This document shows positions 45,011 through 55,125 of a stretch of 64,000 nt of DNA, piece after piece. The notes under the pieces were generated by a model that had not been told where the DNA came from, searched no databases, and saw nothing but the letters and a program-made list of their open reading frames with translations. Both the position numbers and the translations under genes were made by a program. This DNA is from Microbacterium sp. LWO14-1.2 (GTDB taxonomy: Bacteria > Actinomycetota > Actinomycetes > Actinomycetales > Microbacteriaceae), in the NCBI RefSeq assembly GCF_038397715.1, contig NZ_CP151633.1, positions 1,054,001 through 1,118,000 of the forward strand, in the 5' to 3' direction. How positions within the stretch are numbered: the stretch's first letter is position 1; each line of letters begins with the position of its first letter.

Positions 45011-45427
45011 TCAGTTGCCGAGGCGCTTCAGCGCCGCGGTGACCACGTGCTTCGCGGATGCCGCGGCGCGGCCGACCACCTCGGCGGCGTGCGCCGCCCC
45101 GTCGGGGAGCGGCTGACCCGGGTAGTCGATGTCGGGTGCGCCGTCGCCGTAGGCGTCGACGAGGAACGGGACCAGCCAGTCGTCGACGGCCTCGAGCGGC
45201 TCGACGGCCAGGCTGTAGTAGCGGCGCTGACCGTCTTCGCGCACGCTCACGAGCTCCGCCTCGCGGAGGACCTTCAGGTGCTTCGACACGGTCGGCTGAC
45301 TGATGCCGAGGTCGGCGACGATGTGGCTCACGCTGGTACCGGCATCGCCTTCCGAGGTGCGTCGCAGGAGGAGCTGGAGGATGTCGCGCCTCGTGCCGTC
45401 TGCGATCACGTCGAAGATGTCGGTCAT
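45011..45427 (-). CDS. ArsR family winged-helix regulator
   Basis: 138 residues from ATG 45427. DIFDVIADGTRRDILQLLLR, then HTH VSHIVADLGISQPTVSKHLK and wing REDGQRRYYSL identify an ArsR-type repressor. A C-terminal extension of ~45 residues ends AEVVGRAAASAKHVV. No metal-binding Cys cluster, so it probably senses something other than heavy metals. Divergent from the potassium transporter gene. Confidence 0.88.
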   Translation of the reverse strand: MTDIFDVIADGTRRDILQLLLRRTSEGDAGTSVSHIVADLGISQPTVSKHLKVLREAELVSVREDGQRRYYSLAVEPLEAVDDWLVPFLVDAYGDGAPDIDYPGQPLPDGAAHAAEVVGRAAASAKHVVTAALKRLGN

Positions 45428-45531
45428 GTGATCAGGGTAGTCGTCCCCGGCACGGAGTACCATGACGAAGGCTCGGCGAACGCCGCCGTGCCGCCGCCGC
45501 TGGGGTGGGGAGTCGGACGAAGGGGGACGCG

Positions 45532-46962
45532 ATGTCGGGCATCGTGTCGGCGTCGTCCCCCGGCCATCGCCTCAAGACCGCCGCGTCCTGGGGCAAGCAC
45601 ATCATCACGTCCTCGCCGTCGCGGTTCGCGATCGTGATCTTCGCCCTCCTGATCCTCGTCTTCACGGTGCTGCTGTCGCTGCCGATCTCGTCGGCGTCAC
45701 GAACCGTCACACCCCTCGCCGACGCGCTGTTCACGGCCGTGTCGACCATCTGCGTCACGGGCCTCGCGACCGTCGACATGGCGACGCACTGGTCGCCGTT
45801 CGGTCACGTGCTGATCTTCATCGGCGTCAACATCGGCGCACTCGGCGTGCTCACGCTGGCCTCTCTCATGGGCATGCTCATCTCGAAGCGACTGGGGCTC
45901 CGCGCCAAACTGCTCGCGGCAGGCGACACGAACCCGCTGCGCGCACACGGCGGCGTCGTTAACGAGAGCCAGACCGTGCGCCTCGGCGAGGTCGGCCAGC
46001 TGCTCACCACCGTCGCCCTGTCGGCCCTCATCATCGAGGGCGCACTGGCCGTGCTCCTCTACCCCGCCCTCGTGATGGCGGGCGTCGACCCGATCGCCGC
46101 CCTCTGGGAGGCACCGTACTTCTCGGCCATGGCGTTCACGAACACCGGCTTCGCTCCCAACGACGGGGGCGTGGCGGTGTTCGCCGACGACTACCTCGTG
46201 CTGTCGCTGCTCATGGTGGGAGTGTTCCTCGGCAGCATCGGCTTCCCCGTCATCTACACCCTCGCCAAGCACGTGTGGCACGTGCAGAAGTGGTCGCTGC
46301 ACACCAAGCTCACGCTCGTCACGACCGTGCTCCTCTTCATCCTCGGCGCCGCCGTGTTCCTCGTGCTCGAGTACAACAATCCGAAGACCTTCGGATCGAT
46401 GGATGCTGCGGACACCACGTTCCAGGCGTTCTTCCTGTCTGCGATGACGCGTTCGGGCGGATTCAGCGTCATCGAGATCGACGACATGAACGGCTCGTCG
46501 CTGCTCGCCGCGAGCATGCTCATGTTCGTGGGCGGCGGCTCGGCATCCACCGCCGGCGGCATCAAGGTGACCACCCTCGCGGTGCTCGCCATCGCCGTGT
46601 GGTCGGAGGCCAAGGGCCGCCAGTCGGTCGAGGCGTTCGGCCGCCGCATCCCGAGCGACGTGCAGCGCGTGGCGCTCAGCGTCGTCGCCTGGGGCGCGAC
46701 GATCGTGGCCCTGTCGACGATCGTCATCGCGCAGATCACGAAAGCCGACATCAGTCATGTGCTGTTCGACGTGATCTCCGCGTTCGCGACCGTCGGCCTG
46801 TCGTCGGGTCTCACGGCCGAGCTGCCGGACGCCGGCGCCTACGTGCTCGCGGCCACCATCTTCATGGGGCGCGTTGGTACAGTGACACTCGCCGCGGCCG
46901 TCGCCGCGACATCGCGAACGCAGTACTACTCACTGCCCGTGGAAAGGCCGATCGTTGGTTGA
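45532..46962 (+). CDS. TrkH/KtrB-type potassium transporter subunit
   Basis: 476 residues from ATG 45532 (AAGGGGG upstream). Four repeated P-loop units of a K+ channel-like transporter, visible in AVSTICVTGLATVD, AFTNTGFAPND, AMTRSGGFSVIE and AFATVGLSSGLT. The membrane protein takes up K+ (often with Na+), gated by the TrkA/KtrA subunit encoded next, which overlaps its stop. Confidence 0.93.
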   Translation: MSGIVSASSPGHRLKTAASWGKHIITSSPSRFAIVIFALLILVFTVLLSLPISSASRTVTPLADALFTAVSTICVTGLATVDMATHWSPFGHVLIFIGVNIGALGVLTLASLMGMLISKRLGLRAKLLAAGDTNPLRAHGGVVNESQTVRLGEVGQLLTTVALSALIIEGALAVLLYPALVMAGVDPIAALWEAPYFSAMAFTNTGFAPNDGGVAVFADDYLVLSLLMVGVFLGSIGFPVIYTLAKHVWHVQKWSLHTKLTLVTTVLLFILGAAVFLVLEYNNPKTFGSMDAADTTFQAFFLSAMTRSGGFSVIEIDDMNGSSLLAASMLMFVGGGSASTAGGIKVTTLAVLAIAVWSEAKGRQSVEAFGRRIPSDVQRVALSVVAWGATIVALSTIVIAQITKADISHVLFDVISAFATVGLSSGLTAELPDAGAYVLAATIFMGRVGTVTLAAAVAATSRTQYYSLPVERPIVG

Positions 46963-47626
46963 AGTCCTCCGGGGCGATGCTCCCGTCCTCGTCATCGGTC
47001 TCGGCCGTTTCGGTGCAGCCTGCGCCGGCGAGCTCGACCGCCTCGACCGCGAGGTGCTCGCGATCGACGACAACCTCGAACTCGTGCAGAAGTGGTCGGA
47101 CCGGGTCACCCACACCGTGCAGGCCGATGCGAAGAACATCGACGCCCTGCGTCAGATCGGCGCCCAGGACTTCCAGGTCGCCGTGGTCGCGGTCGGATCG
47201 TCGATCGAGGCGTCGGTGCTCATCACCGCGAACCTCGTCGACCTGAAAGTGCCGCAGATCTGGGCGAAGGCCGTGTCGCAGTCGCACGGCAAGATCCTCG
47301 CCCGCGTCGGCGCGAACCATGTGATCTACCCGGAGCGCGAGGCGGGTGAGCGCGTCGCTCACCTCGTCTCGGGACGGATGCTGGATTTCATCCGCTTCGA
47401 CGACGACTTCGTGCTCGCGAAGATGTACCCGCCGAAGTTCATCCGCGGAGTCGGCCTCAACGAATCGGGCGTGCGCAGCAAGTACAAGGTGACGGTGGTC
47501 GGCGTGAAGAGCCCCGGCAAGCCGTTCCGCTACGCCGAGGCGAACACGATCGTCACCAACCACGACCTGATCATCGTGTCGGGCACCAACAGCGACATCG
47601 AGCGCTTCGCCGCCCTCGACCGCTGA
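46955..47626 (+). CDS. TrkA/KtrA-type potassium channel regulatory subunit
   Basis: 223 residues, TTG start overlapping the transporter gene. RCK-N domain with nucleotide-binding VLVIGLGRFGAACAGEL and acidic DDNLE, then an RCK-C domain (LNESGVRSKYKVTVVGVKSP). Binds ATP/ADP or NAD(H) and c-di-AMP in relatives to gate the transporter. Confidence 0.93.
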   Translation: MVEVLRGDAPVLVIGLGRFGAACAGELDRLDREVLAIDDNLELVQKWSDRVTHTVQADAKNIDALRQIGAQDFQVAVVAVGSSIEASVLITANLVDLKVPQIWAKAVSQSHGKILARVGANHVIYPEREAGERVAHLVSGRMLDFIRFDDDFVLAKMYPPKFIRGVGLNESGVRSKYKVTVVGVKSPGKPFRYAEANTIVTNHDLIIVSGTNSDIERFAALDR

Positions 47627-47629
47627 TAT

Positions 47630-47649
47630 CCGAGCGCTGACGCGCTCGG
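47630..47649. terminator. Hairpin between trkA-type gene and proC
   Basis: CCGAGCGC-TGAC-GCGCTCGG, a perfect 8-bp stem with 4-nt loop, directly after the plus-strand stop and facing the convergent proC gene. Confidence 0.65.
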
Positions 47650-47659
47650 CGCCCGCCGG

Positions 47660-48499
47660 TCAGGCGCCTGCGGCGAGCTCCTTGGCCCTGTCGAGAGCCG
47701 CCGCCGCAGCATCCGCGAAAGTGCGGTCGAGGTGAGCATCCTGCAGCACGGCGACCGCCCGCTCCGTCGTGCCCTTCGGGCTGGTGACGCGTCGACGCAG
47801 CTCAGCGGGCTCCTCCCCCGAGGCGTCGAGCAGGGCGGTCGCGCCGATGAACGTCTGCTCGGCCATGAGCCGCGCGTCGGCACGCTCGAACCCCATGCCC
47901 TCCGCCGCCTTGGTGAGCTCCTCGATGAGGAGGAAGACGTACGCCGGGCCGGAGCCCGAGATGGTCGACAGCGCATCGATCTGCGACTCCGGCACCTCCA
48001 CCACGGCGCCGACGGTCTCGAACAGCCGGCGCACGAGGGCGAGGTCGTCGTCGGAGGCACCGCTGCCGGCCGCGAGGCCGGTGACCGCCTTGCCGACCGT
48101 GGCCGGGGTGTTCGGCATGGATCGGATGACGCGGGCGTCCGCCCCCAGTCCCTCGGCGAACGTCGCGAGGGTCACTCCCGCGGCGAGGCTCACGACGATG
48201 GTGTCGTCGCCGAGCGACGGAGCGATCTCGCGGAGGAGGTCGGGCACCATGGCCGGCTTGACGCCGACGAGCACGATGCGCGCGTCGGCGACCGCCGCGG
48301 CGTTGCCGTCCGGCTGCTCGGAGAGGGCGATGCTGGTGACGCCGTCGAGGTCGGCGAGGGCCGCGGCCTTCTCGGCCGTGCGGTTGGTGGCGGTGATCCC
48401 GCCGTCGACGCGGATGCCGGAGGCGACCACTCCGCGGAGGATGGCTCCTCCCATCGATCCGGCACCGACGAACGCGAGAGAGGGAAGAGAGTCAGCCAT
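47660..48499 (-). CDS. proC: Pyrroline-5-carboxylate reductase
   Basis: 279 residues. N-terminal NADPH site FVGAGSMGGAILRGVV, then VKPAMVPDLL, ISGSGPAYVFLLIEELTKAA and the C-terminal signature SPKGTTERAV. Reduces pyrroline-5-carboxylate to proline. Single gene; convergent with the potassium system. Confidence 0.95.
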   Translation of the reverse strand: MADSLPSLAFVGAGSMGGAILRGVVASGIRVDGGITATNRTAEKAAALADLDGVTSIALSEQPDGNAAAVADARIVLVGVKPAMVPDLLREIAPSLGDDTIVVSLAAGVTLATFAEGLGADARVIRSMPNTPATVGKAVTGLAAGSGASDDDLALVRRLFETVGAVVEVPESQIDALSTISGSGPAYVFLLIEELTKAAEGMGFERADARLMAEQTFIGATALLDASGEEPAELRRRVTSPKGTTERAVAVLQDAHLDRTFADAAAAALDRAKELAAGA

Positions 48500-48559
48500 G
48501 TCGTCATCCTACGGCGGGCTCACCCGGCATCCTCCGACAGGCGGTTCTAGACTCGGACC

Positions 48560-49531
48560 ATGAGTGCTTCCGGCGGCAGCAAGGCGATCATCGCGGCGTT
48601 TCTGGCGAACCTGGGCATCGCCCTCGCGAAGTTCCTCGCGTGGGCGCTCTCGGGTTCGGCGTCCATGCTCGCCGAGGCCATCCACTCCGTCGCCGACTCC
48701 GGCAACCAGCTGCTCCTGATGCTCGGCGGGCGCAAGGCGAAGCGCGAGGCCGACCGCGCGCACCCGTTCGGGTACGGGCGAGAGCGCTATGTGTACGCGT
48801 TCGTCGTGTCGATCATCCTCTTCTCCGTCGGCGGTCTGTTCGCGATCTACGAGGGCGTCGAGAAGCTCACGCATCCGCACGAGCTCGACCAGACCTGGTG
48901 GTGGCTGCCGATCGTGGTGCTGCTCGTCGCGATCGGACTCGAGTCGTTCTCGCTGCGCACCGCCGTCAAGGAGAGCAACCTCGTCCGCGAGAAGGGTCAG
49001 TCGTGGGTGTCGTTCGTGCGCCGTGCGAAGGCGCCGGAACTGCCCGTCGTGCTGCTCGAAGACGTCGGGGCTCTGACGGGCCTCAGCTTCGCGCTGCTCG
49101 GCGTCGGTCTCACCGTGATCACCGGCAACCCGGTCTTCGACGCTCTGGGAACGCTCATGATCGGCACACTGCTCGTGCTCATCGCGATCGTGCTCGGCGT
49201 CGAGACGAAGAGCCTCCTGATCGGCGAAGGGGCCACGGCCGCCGACCACGACCGCATCGTCGACGCGATCAACGCGGGCGACGAGATCGAGAAGATCATC
49301 CACATGAAGACCCTGTACCTGGGTCCGGACGAGCTGATGGTCGCGGTGAAGATCGCCCTCAATGCCGACAAGCCCCTGCGCGAGGCCGCCGATGACATCG
49401 ACGTGATCGAGGCCCGCATCCGCGAGGCCGTGCCGATCGCCCGAGTCATCTACATCGAGCCCGACGTGTACCGCCCGTCGCTGGACCCGGAGCCGTCGAC
49501 CGACGTCTTCGTGTTGAAGTCCTCCGACTGA
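48560..49531 (+). CDS. Cation diffusion facilitator family transporter
   Basis: 323 residues. CDF-type layout with about six TM helices: AEAIHSVADSGNQLLLML carries the HxxxD metal site, HPFGYGRERYVYAFVV the loop, and LLEDVGALTGLSFALLG the second D site. The C-terminal cytoplasmic domain (about 230-323) binds metal in relatives. Exports Zn, Fe, Mn or similar; specificity unknown. Confidence 0.9.
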   Translation: MSASGGSKAIIAAFLANLGIALAKFLAWALSGSASMLAEAIHSVADSGNQLLLMLGGRKAKREADRAHPFGYGRERYVYAFVVSIILFSVGGLFAIYEGVEKLTHPHELDQTWWWLPIVVLLVAIGLESFSLRTAVKESNLVREKGQSWVSFVRRAKAPELPVVLLEDVGALTGLSFALLGVGLTVITGNPVFDALGTLMIGTLLVLIAIVLGVETKSLLIGEGATAADHDRIVDAINAGDEIEKIIHMKTLYLGPDELMVAVKIALNADKPLREAADDIDVIEARIREAVPIARVIYIEPDVYRPSLDPEPSTDVFVLKSSD

Positions 49532-49540
49532 GACGACGAT

Positions 49541-49559
49541 CGCCGGCGGATCACCGGCG
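49541..49559. terminator. Short hairpin between CDF gene and tadA
   Basis: CGCCGG-N7-CCGGCG between convergent stops. Short but correctly placed. Confidence 0.4.
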
Positions 49560-50015
49560 TCAGCGGCGCTGCTCGAAGAAGTCCCGGAGCAGTGCCGTCG
49601 CGGCATCCGCCTCGATTCCGGCGACGACCTCGGCGCGGTAGGGCAGTCGCCGATCGCGCAGCACGTCGTACATGGAGCCGGCGGCCCCCGCCTTGTCGTC
49701 CCATGCCCCGAACACCACGCGCGCGACGCGCGCCTGGAGGATCGCGCCCGCGCACATCACACACGGTTCGAGCGTGACGACCAGGGTGCACCCCTGCAGA
49801 TTCCAGGAGCCGAGGGATGCCGCAGCGCGACGCAGCGCTTCGATCTCCGCGTGTCCGGTCGGGTCGTGCGACTCTTCGCGGGTGTTGCGCCCCTCGGCGA
49901 TGACACGACCGGTGCGGTCGAGGATCACGGCGCCGACGGGGATCTCGTCGACGGCGGCCGCCTCGGCGGCGAGTTCGAGCGCGCGCTGCATGGCTGCGGT
50001 GTCGGCCTCGGTCAT
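49560..50015 (-). CDS. tadA: tRNA adenosine(34) deaminase
   Basis: 151 residues. Zinc deaminase motifs GHAEIEALRRA (catalytic Glu) and LEPCVMCAGAIL, with ARVARVVFGAWD typical of TadA. Converts A34 to inosine in tRNA-Arg(ACG). Confidence 0.93.
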   Translation of the reverse strand: MTEADTAAMQRALELAAEAAAVDEIPVGAVILDRTGRVIAEGRNTREESHDPTGHAEIEALRRAAASLGSWNLQGCTLVVTLEPCVMCAGAILQARVARVVFGAWDDKAGAAGSMYDVLRDRRLPYRAEVVAGIEADAATALLRDFFEQRR

Positions 50016-50074
50016 GCGTCGAGCCTATGGGGTCGGATGTCGTGCGCGGGCCCGCGGCGCATTAGCCTGTATTC

Positions 50075-50707
50075 ATGCGTGTCCACGTCGCCGACCACCC
50101 TCTCATCACCCACAAGCTCTCGGTGCTGCGCGACCATCGCACGCCGTCGCCGGTGTTCCGTCAGCTCACCGAGGAGCTCGTGACGCTCCTCGCGTATGAG
50201 GCGACCCGCAGCGTCAAGGTCAGCCCGATCGAGATCACGACCCCGGTCACCACGACCATGGGCGTGAAGATCTCGGAGCCCCGGCCCATCGTGGTCCCCA
50301 TCCTGCGCGCCGGTCTCGGCATGCTCGAGGGCCTCGTCAAGCTGCTGCCCACCGCCGAGGTCGGCTTCCTCGGCATGGTGCGCGACGAGCAGACGTTCGA
50401 GCCCACGACCTACGCCGAGCGCCTTCCCGACGACCTCAGCGACCGCCAGTGCTTCGCGATCGACCCGATGCTCGCCACCGGCGGCTCGCTCGCCGCCGCG
50501 ATCCAGTTCCTGTTCGACCGCGGGGCCAAGGACGTCACCGCCATCTGCCTGCTCGGCACTCCCGAGGGCGTGGCCGCGATCGAGGAGATGGCCGGCGACC
50601 GCGACGTCACACTCGTGCTCGGCGCTCTCGACGAGCGACTGAACGAGAAGGGCTACATCGTTCCTGGCCTCGGCGACGCGGGCGACCGCCTCTACGGCAC
50701 GGTCTGA
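50075..50707 (+). CDS. upp: Uracil phosphoribosyltransferase
   Basis: 210 residues. [18 protein letters not shown] and the PRPP loop [16 protein letters not shown] are diagnostic, with C-terminal [17 protein letters not shown]. Salvages uracil to UMP. Divergent from tadA and convergent with the GNAT gene 10 nt away. Confidence 0.96.
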   Translation: MRVHVADHPLITHKLSVLRDHRTPSPVFRQLTEELVTLLAYEATRSVKVSPIEITTPVTTTMGVKISEPRPIVVPILRAGLGMLEGLVKLLPTAEVGFLGMVRDEQTFEPTTYAERLPDDLSDRQCFAIDPMLATGGSLAAAIQFLFDRGAKDVTAICLLGTPEGVAAIEEMAGDRDVTLVLGALDERLNEKGYIVPGLGDAGDRLYGTV

Positions 50708-50717
50708 CCCGCACGCC

Positions 50718-51584
50718 TCACACGGCCAGGCGGTACGCCCGCTCGTCGCCGTAGTGCACGAATCCCGCACGACGGAGGATCGGCGCCGACGTCGAGACCC
50801 GGCCCTTCACGAGCGCGGTGGTCGCGCCTCTCTCTGCGCTCGCGCGGAGGCGTTCGGCGAGCACGGCGCGGTACGCCCCGCGTCCGCGCGCGTGCTCCAG
50901 CGTCGCCGCTCCCCAGAGTCGGGCGAAGCCGTCGACGATCGTGCAGCCGCCGGTACTGACGGGCATGCCGTCGAGGCGGGCAAGCACACGCAGACCCTCT
51001 CCGGCGTCGAGCGCGGCGCTGACCTCGGCGAGCTCGGTGCGGAGTCCCTCGTCGTCGAGCGCGGCCTGTTCCCACACCGGCACGTTCACGCTGTCGACGT
51101 CGCGCACCTGCTCGAGGGTGCGCACGATCTCGGCGGTGATACCGGGCGGTACGTCGATCGCCGGGCTGTCGATCGCGCGTGAGAAGACCGCGACCGTGTC
51201 GATGTGGTCGGCCCCGCGGCGGCGGAGCTCGTCTTCGAGGTCGGGGGAATCGGACTCGTTCGTCCAGAACGTGAACACGGTCTCGCCCCACGCCTGCGTC
51301 CGCTCCAGTGCGTGGTCGATCACGGTACTCGAATCGGCGCGCGAGTCGACCTGCGATCCGCGGACCCCGCCGCCGAAGCGCGCGGGGTAGCGGACGAGCT
51401 GCAGGTGGGTCTTCTCCTGTTCGCTGTCGCGCGGGAACCACGCCCACGCGGCGGCGGCGCGCAGGATCTGCTCGGTGGTGTGCGCGGTCGGTGCCGCGTC
51501 GCCGTGGAGTCCTCGGCGATCGAGAGCCGCGCCGGTCGGCTCCGGCCGCTCTGCGGCGTACTCGCGCGACGCGGAGGCGTTCAC
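50718..51584 (-). CDS. GNAT family N-acetyltransferase (two-domain)
   Basis: 288 residues, start overlapping the nuclease-helicase stop by 4 nt. C-terminal half holds the GNAT core: VSTGGCTIVDGFARLWGAAT then HARGRGAYRAVLAERLRA. The N-terminal half is GNAT-like but lacks a clear acetyl-CoA loop. Target unknown. Confidence 0.83.
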   Translation of the reverse strand: MNASASREYAAERPEPTGAALDRRGLHGDAAPTAHTTEQILRAAAAWAWFPRDSEQEKTHLQLVRYPARFGGGVRGSQVDSRADSSTVIDHALERTQAWGETVFTFWTNESDSPDLEDELRRRGADHIDTVAVFSRAIDSPAIDVPPGITAEIVRTLEQVRDVDSVNVPVWEQAALDDEGLRTELAEVSAALDAGEGLRVLARLDGMPVSTGGCTIVDGFARLWGAATLEHARGRGAYRAVLAERLRASAERGATTALVKGRVSTSAPILRRAGFVHYGDERAYRLAV

Positions 51585-54500
51585 GCCGCCGCCCCCACGA
51601 GTCGTGCGAAGGCGCTGAGCCGCGCGACCCCCTCGGGCGTGCGGGGGAGGTCGTCGAGAAGCGCCGGTGAGTGGATCAGGTAGGCCGCGACCTGCGCCCG
51701 AGAGATGGCGACGTTCAGGCGGTTCTGCATGAGCAGGAACTCCGGTCCTCGCGGGGCATCCTTGCCGCTCGACGCCGCGAGCGACGTGATCGAGACGACG
51801 GCCTCCTTGCCCTGGAAGTTGTCGACCGTGCCCACGGGCACGTCGGGGAACCCTGCGGCAGCCAGAGCGTCGTGCACGAGCTGCCGCTGCGCGTTGTACG
51901 GCGTGACCACGATGATGTCGCTCTGGGCCAGGGGGCGTGTGGGCGTCTCAGCCGTGTGATCGGTGACGGTTCGGCCCAGCAGCTCCCGCACGAGCGCCAC
52001 GACCGCGTCGGCCTCCTCGGGCGACTGGGTGGCGTTGCCGCGGTGACGCAGCGGAACCACGTGGAGCCCGGGATCGATGCCCTCGATCGAGCGCTTCTCG
52101 GTCCCCGGGGCCGACGCCAGACGTCCGGCGTACGCGAGGCGCGAGACCGGGGCCGCGACGAACGGGTGCATGCGCCACGAGCGTTCGAGGAAGTACCCGT
52201 ATTCCGGCCGCACGACCTCGTCGCCGTCCATGACCCAGCCGAGCGCGGAGGTATCGACAGGCTCGGGGTGCGCGCCCTGACTGACCTGCGGCAGCTGCTG
52301 CGGGTCTCCGAGGAGCAGGAGGCTCTTCGCGCCCGCGGCGACGGCGATGGTCGACGCGAGGGAGAACTGGCCGGCCTCATCGACGACGAGCAGGTCGAGC
52401 CCGTGCCGGTCGACCCTGGTCGTGTTGCTGAAATCCCAGGCCGTACCGCCGACGACGACGCCCCGGCCCTCGTTCTCGGCGAGGAACGACGCCATGCCGG
52501 TTTTGGGGATGACGGTGTACCCCGGCTCGGCGGACGGATCCTTCGGAGCCTTCCCCACCTGACCAGGCGGCACCCCGTCGGCGACCACGCGCTCGAGCAG
52601 GTTCTCGATGATCGAGTGCGACTGGGCCACCACGCCGATGCGGTAGCCGTGCTCGTTCACGAGCCGCGCGATGACCTGCGATCCCGTGTAGGTCTTGCCT
52701 GTGCCGGGAGGACCCTGCACGGCCAGGTAGCTGTCGTCGAGATCGAGGACGGCTCGGACGATCGCGTCGACCGTGTCGTCGCCCTGTGCGGGAAGGCTCT
52801 GCCCCGACCGCGTGCGCGGCGGGATCCGCCGCAGGATGTCGGTGGCCGCGTCCCGCGGATAGCCGGGTGCGGCCGCGTGCACGGCATCCGCCCACTCGTC
52901 GATCGCTCCCTGCAGCGACACGACCCGCGGAGGGGGGGCCGGCGTCAGCGCGAGGGGCAGGTCGTCCCACGTCTGTCCCTGGATCGCCGACTCGGTCACG
53001 ACGTAGCCGTCATCGAGCACCCCCGTGACCGAGACGGAGTGCGGCACGTGCACGGCGCGTGACGGCACCTCGAGGTCGAACGGAGCAGGGACCTCGTAGA
53101 GCGCGAACGGCTGGCCGCCCTCGCCGAGGGTCGTGCCGGGAGAGACCTCGCCCCGGATCTCGATGTCGCGAGACATCACGCGGCGCCCTTCCCCGACGCT
53201 CCACTCACGGACCACGCGGGACGCGAGGCGATCGACGCGGACGACGTCACGCGTGTGGTCCCACATCGTGACGGGCTCCCGCAGCCGCTGGAAGTGCGAC
53301 ACCCAGAAGCTCTTCGCCTCTCGGGGGAAGTAGTCGATGGCCGCGGCCGCGATGCGGTGCACCTGGCCGTCGGACCCCGCGGCGACCGCGCGCTCCGCGT
53401 CGGCGAGCAGCGCGACGGACCGCGGGGACGGCTCGTAGATCACCTCGTCCGCTTCGTCGGGCGGGGCCGGGTTCACGCCTTCGCGGCGGGCGATCTCGAT
53501 CAGCCAGTCGCGGAGGCGCCTGGTCGAGACGCAGTCGTACCGGTTGTAGTCGGCGAGGTCGGCGAGCACGGCGTCGGCATCGGCCTGCTCCCCCGCCGCG
53601 GCGAGCTCGCGGGCTGCGACGTACTGCACGATCGAGTCGTCGCCCTTCTGCACGTCGCTCGTGCGCACGTCGTCGCCCATGTAGAGCGGCTCGAGCTTCT
53701 TGATCGAGTACGAGCGCGAACCGACGCGCACGGTCCGCAGCACGAGCGGGTAGAGGTCGACGAACACGCCCTCGCGCAACAACCTGTCTACCTCGGCCTC
53801 TCGCACGCCGTACCGAGCGGCCATCGCGATGAGGTGCGACGTCTCGTAGGGCGCGTAGTGGTAGATGTGCATGCCGGGATGGGCGGTCCGCCGCACGTTC
53901 ACGAAGTCGAGGAACTGCTCGAAGGCCCGCTTCTCGGCCGCGAAATCGTGCGCCCACAGGGCCGAGTACTGGTCGTGGTTGTCCACCCAGCCGAAGAGGT
54001 AGTCGAGTCCCCACTGCGCCTGTCCGTCTGCAGCGGGCTCGGTGTACAGCGGGTCGCCCTCGAAGTCGAAGAAGATGTCGCCGAGGCTCGGCACGGGAAG
54101 CGTGTGGATCGCCGCAGCGTAGTGCACGTCGTAGGCGGCCACGCCCTCGGCATCCGCCCGCAGTTGCACGCGCGCCTGCGAGCGCAGCGTCTCGAACGTG
54201 TCGACGTTCATGCCGTCGGGAGCGGTCGTCGCCGCGGCGAGAGCGTCTATGGTCTCGATCCCCGCCGCGCGGAGTCGCGCTCGCTGCACGGGCCGCATGC
54301 GCGCGACCATGAGCAGGTCGCGATGGGCGACCACCTGCTCCTCGCAGGTCGCGCATCGGCCGCAGGCGACGACGTCGAGATCGCCGCGATCGTCTCCCCA
54401 GGCGAGCACGGCGTCGGGACTCGGGTCGTCGATGCGCCGGTCGGCGATCAGGGCGCGCAGCCGCGCGCGGCGGACCTGGAACAGAGGCAGCAGGTCGTCG

Positions 54501-55051
54501 ACGCGATGCGTGCTGAGGGTGCCGTCGCCGAGGATCAGGTCGACCTCATCGGAGCGGGGTACACCGAGACGATCGAGCTGATCGACGTATGCCGCCAGCT
54601 GCATCAGCGCCGTGACTCGCGCCGTTCGGGCCAGCTTGGAATCCTGCACCCGCCACCGCCCGTCGTCATCGCGCTTCAGGAAGTCGGCGAATCCGACGAA
54701 CTCGTCTGTCGAGAACGCCGCCTGGAACACGACGACCGCATCGGACCCGAGGGCGTCGATCGTCTCGTCGACGGCTGCGGCGAGGGCGTCGGCATCGACC
54801 GACGACACCTTCTCGATCCGGTGCACCCGCTCATCGCCGAGCTCGGCGATGTAGCGGTCGAGCACGTTCTGCTCGTGCACGTCTCCGAGACGCGCAGCCC
54901 GCGCCAGCGTCGCGTCCTCCGGCTCATCGACCGCCGGTACGCGCCCCAGCTTCGCATCGATCGCTCGACACCAGGCGAACTCGCACTCGGCGGCCGCCTT
55001 GAGATCGCTCGCGCTCCAGATGACGCGCTGCGCCAGGGTGTCGATCCGCAC
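51581..55051 (-). CDS. TM0106-type RecB-like nuclease fused to SF1 helicase
   Basis: 1156 residues, GTG 55051 with GGGAG upstream. N-terminal RecB/Cas4-like nuclease region with Cys-rich binding (SASDLKAAAECEFAW; CGRCATCEEQV), a central RNase H-like part (DIFFDFEGDPLY, YHYAPYETSHL) and a C-terminal superfamily 1 helicase: GPPGTGKTYTG, VDEAGQFSLA, LLGDPQQLPQV, TVDNFQGKEA and NVAISRAQ. This matches the TM0106-type family of predicted nuclease-helicases. Likely DNA or RNA processing; physiological role not established. Confidence 0.9.
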   Translation of the reverse strand: MRIDTLAQRVIWSASDLKAAAECEFAWCRAIDAKLGRVPAVDEPEDATLARAARLGDVHEQNVLDRYIAELGDERVHRIEKVSSVDADALAAAVDETIDALGSDAVVVFQAAFSTDEFVGFADFLKRDDDGRWRVQDSKLARTARVTALMQLAAYVDQLDRLGVPRSDEVDLILGDGTLSTHRVDDLLPLFQVRRARLRALIADRRIDDPSPDAVLAWGDDRGDLDVVACGRCATCEEQVVAHRDLLMVARMRPVQRARLRAAGIETIDALAAATTAPDGMNVDTFETLRSQARVQLRADAEGVAAYDVHYAAAIHTLPVPSLGDIFFDFEGDPLYTEPAADGQAQWGLDYLFGWVDNHDQYSALWAHDFAAEKRAFEQFLDFVNVRRTAHPGMHIYHYAPYETSHLIAMAARYGVREAEVDRLLREGVFVDLYPLVLRTVRVGSRSYSIKKLEPLYMGDDVRTSDVQKGDDSIVQYVAARELAAAGEQADADAVLADLADYNRYDCVSTRRLRDWLIEIARREGVNPAPPDEADEVIYEPSPRSVALLADAERAVAAGSDGQVHRIAAAAIDYFPREAKSFWVSHFQRLREPVTMWDHTRDVVRVDRLASRVVREWSVGEGRRVMSRDIEIRGEVSPGTTLGEGGQPFALYEVPAPFDLEVPSRAVHVPHSVSVTGVLDDGYVVTESAIQGQTWDDLPLALTPAPPPRVVSLQGAIDEWADAVHAAAPGYPRDAATDILRRIPPRTRSGQSLPAQGDDTVDAIVRAVLDLDDSYLAVQGPPGTGKTYTGSQVIARLVNEHGYRIGVVAQSHSIIENLLERVVADGVPPGQVGKAPKDPSAEPGYTVIPKTGMASFLAENEGRGVVVGGTAWDFSNTTRVDRHGLDLLVVDEAGQFSLASTIAVAAGAKSLLLLGDPQQLPQVSQGAHPEPVDTSALGWVMDGDEVVRPEYGYFLERSWRMHPFVAAPVSRLAYAGRLASAPGTEKRSIEGIDPGLHVVPLRHRGNATQSPEEADAVVALVRELLGRTVTDHTAETPTRPLAQSDIIVVTPYNAQRQLVHDALAAAGFPDVPVGTVDNFQGKEAVVSITSLAASSGKDAPRGPEFLLMQNRLNVAISRAQVAAYLIHSPALLDDLPRTPEGVARLSAFARLVGAAA

Positions 55052-55125
55052 GTTGCTCCCGTTCCTTCGGATGCTTCGACACTAGCCGCGGCATCCGACA
55101 CGGGCGTTCGATCGGCTCGGACCGG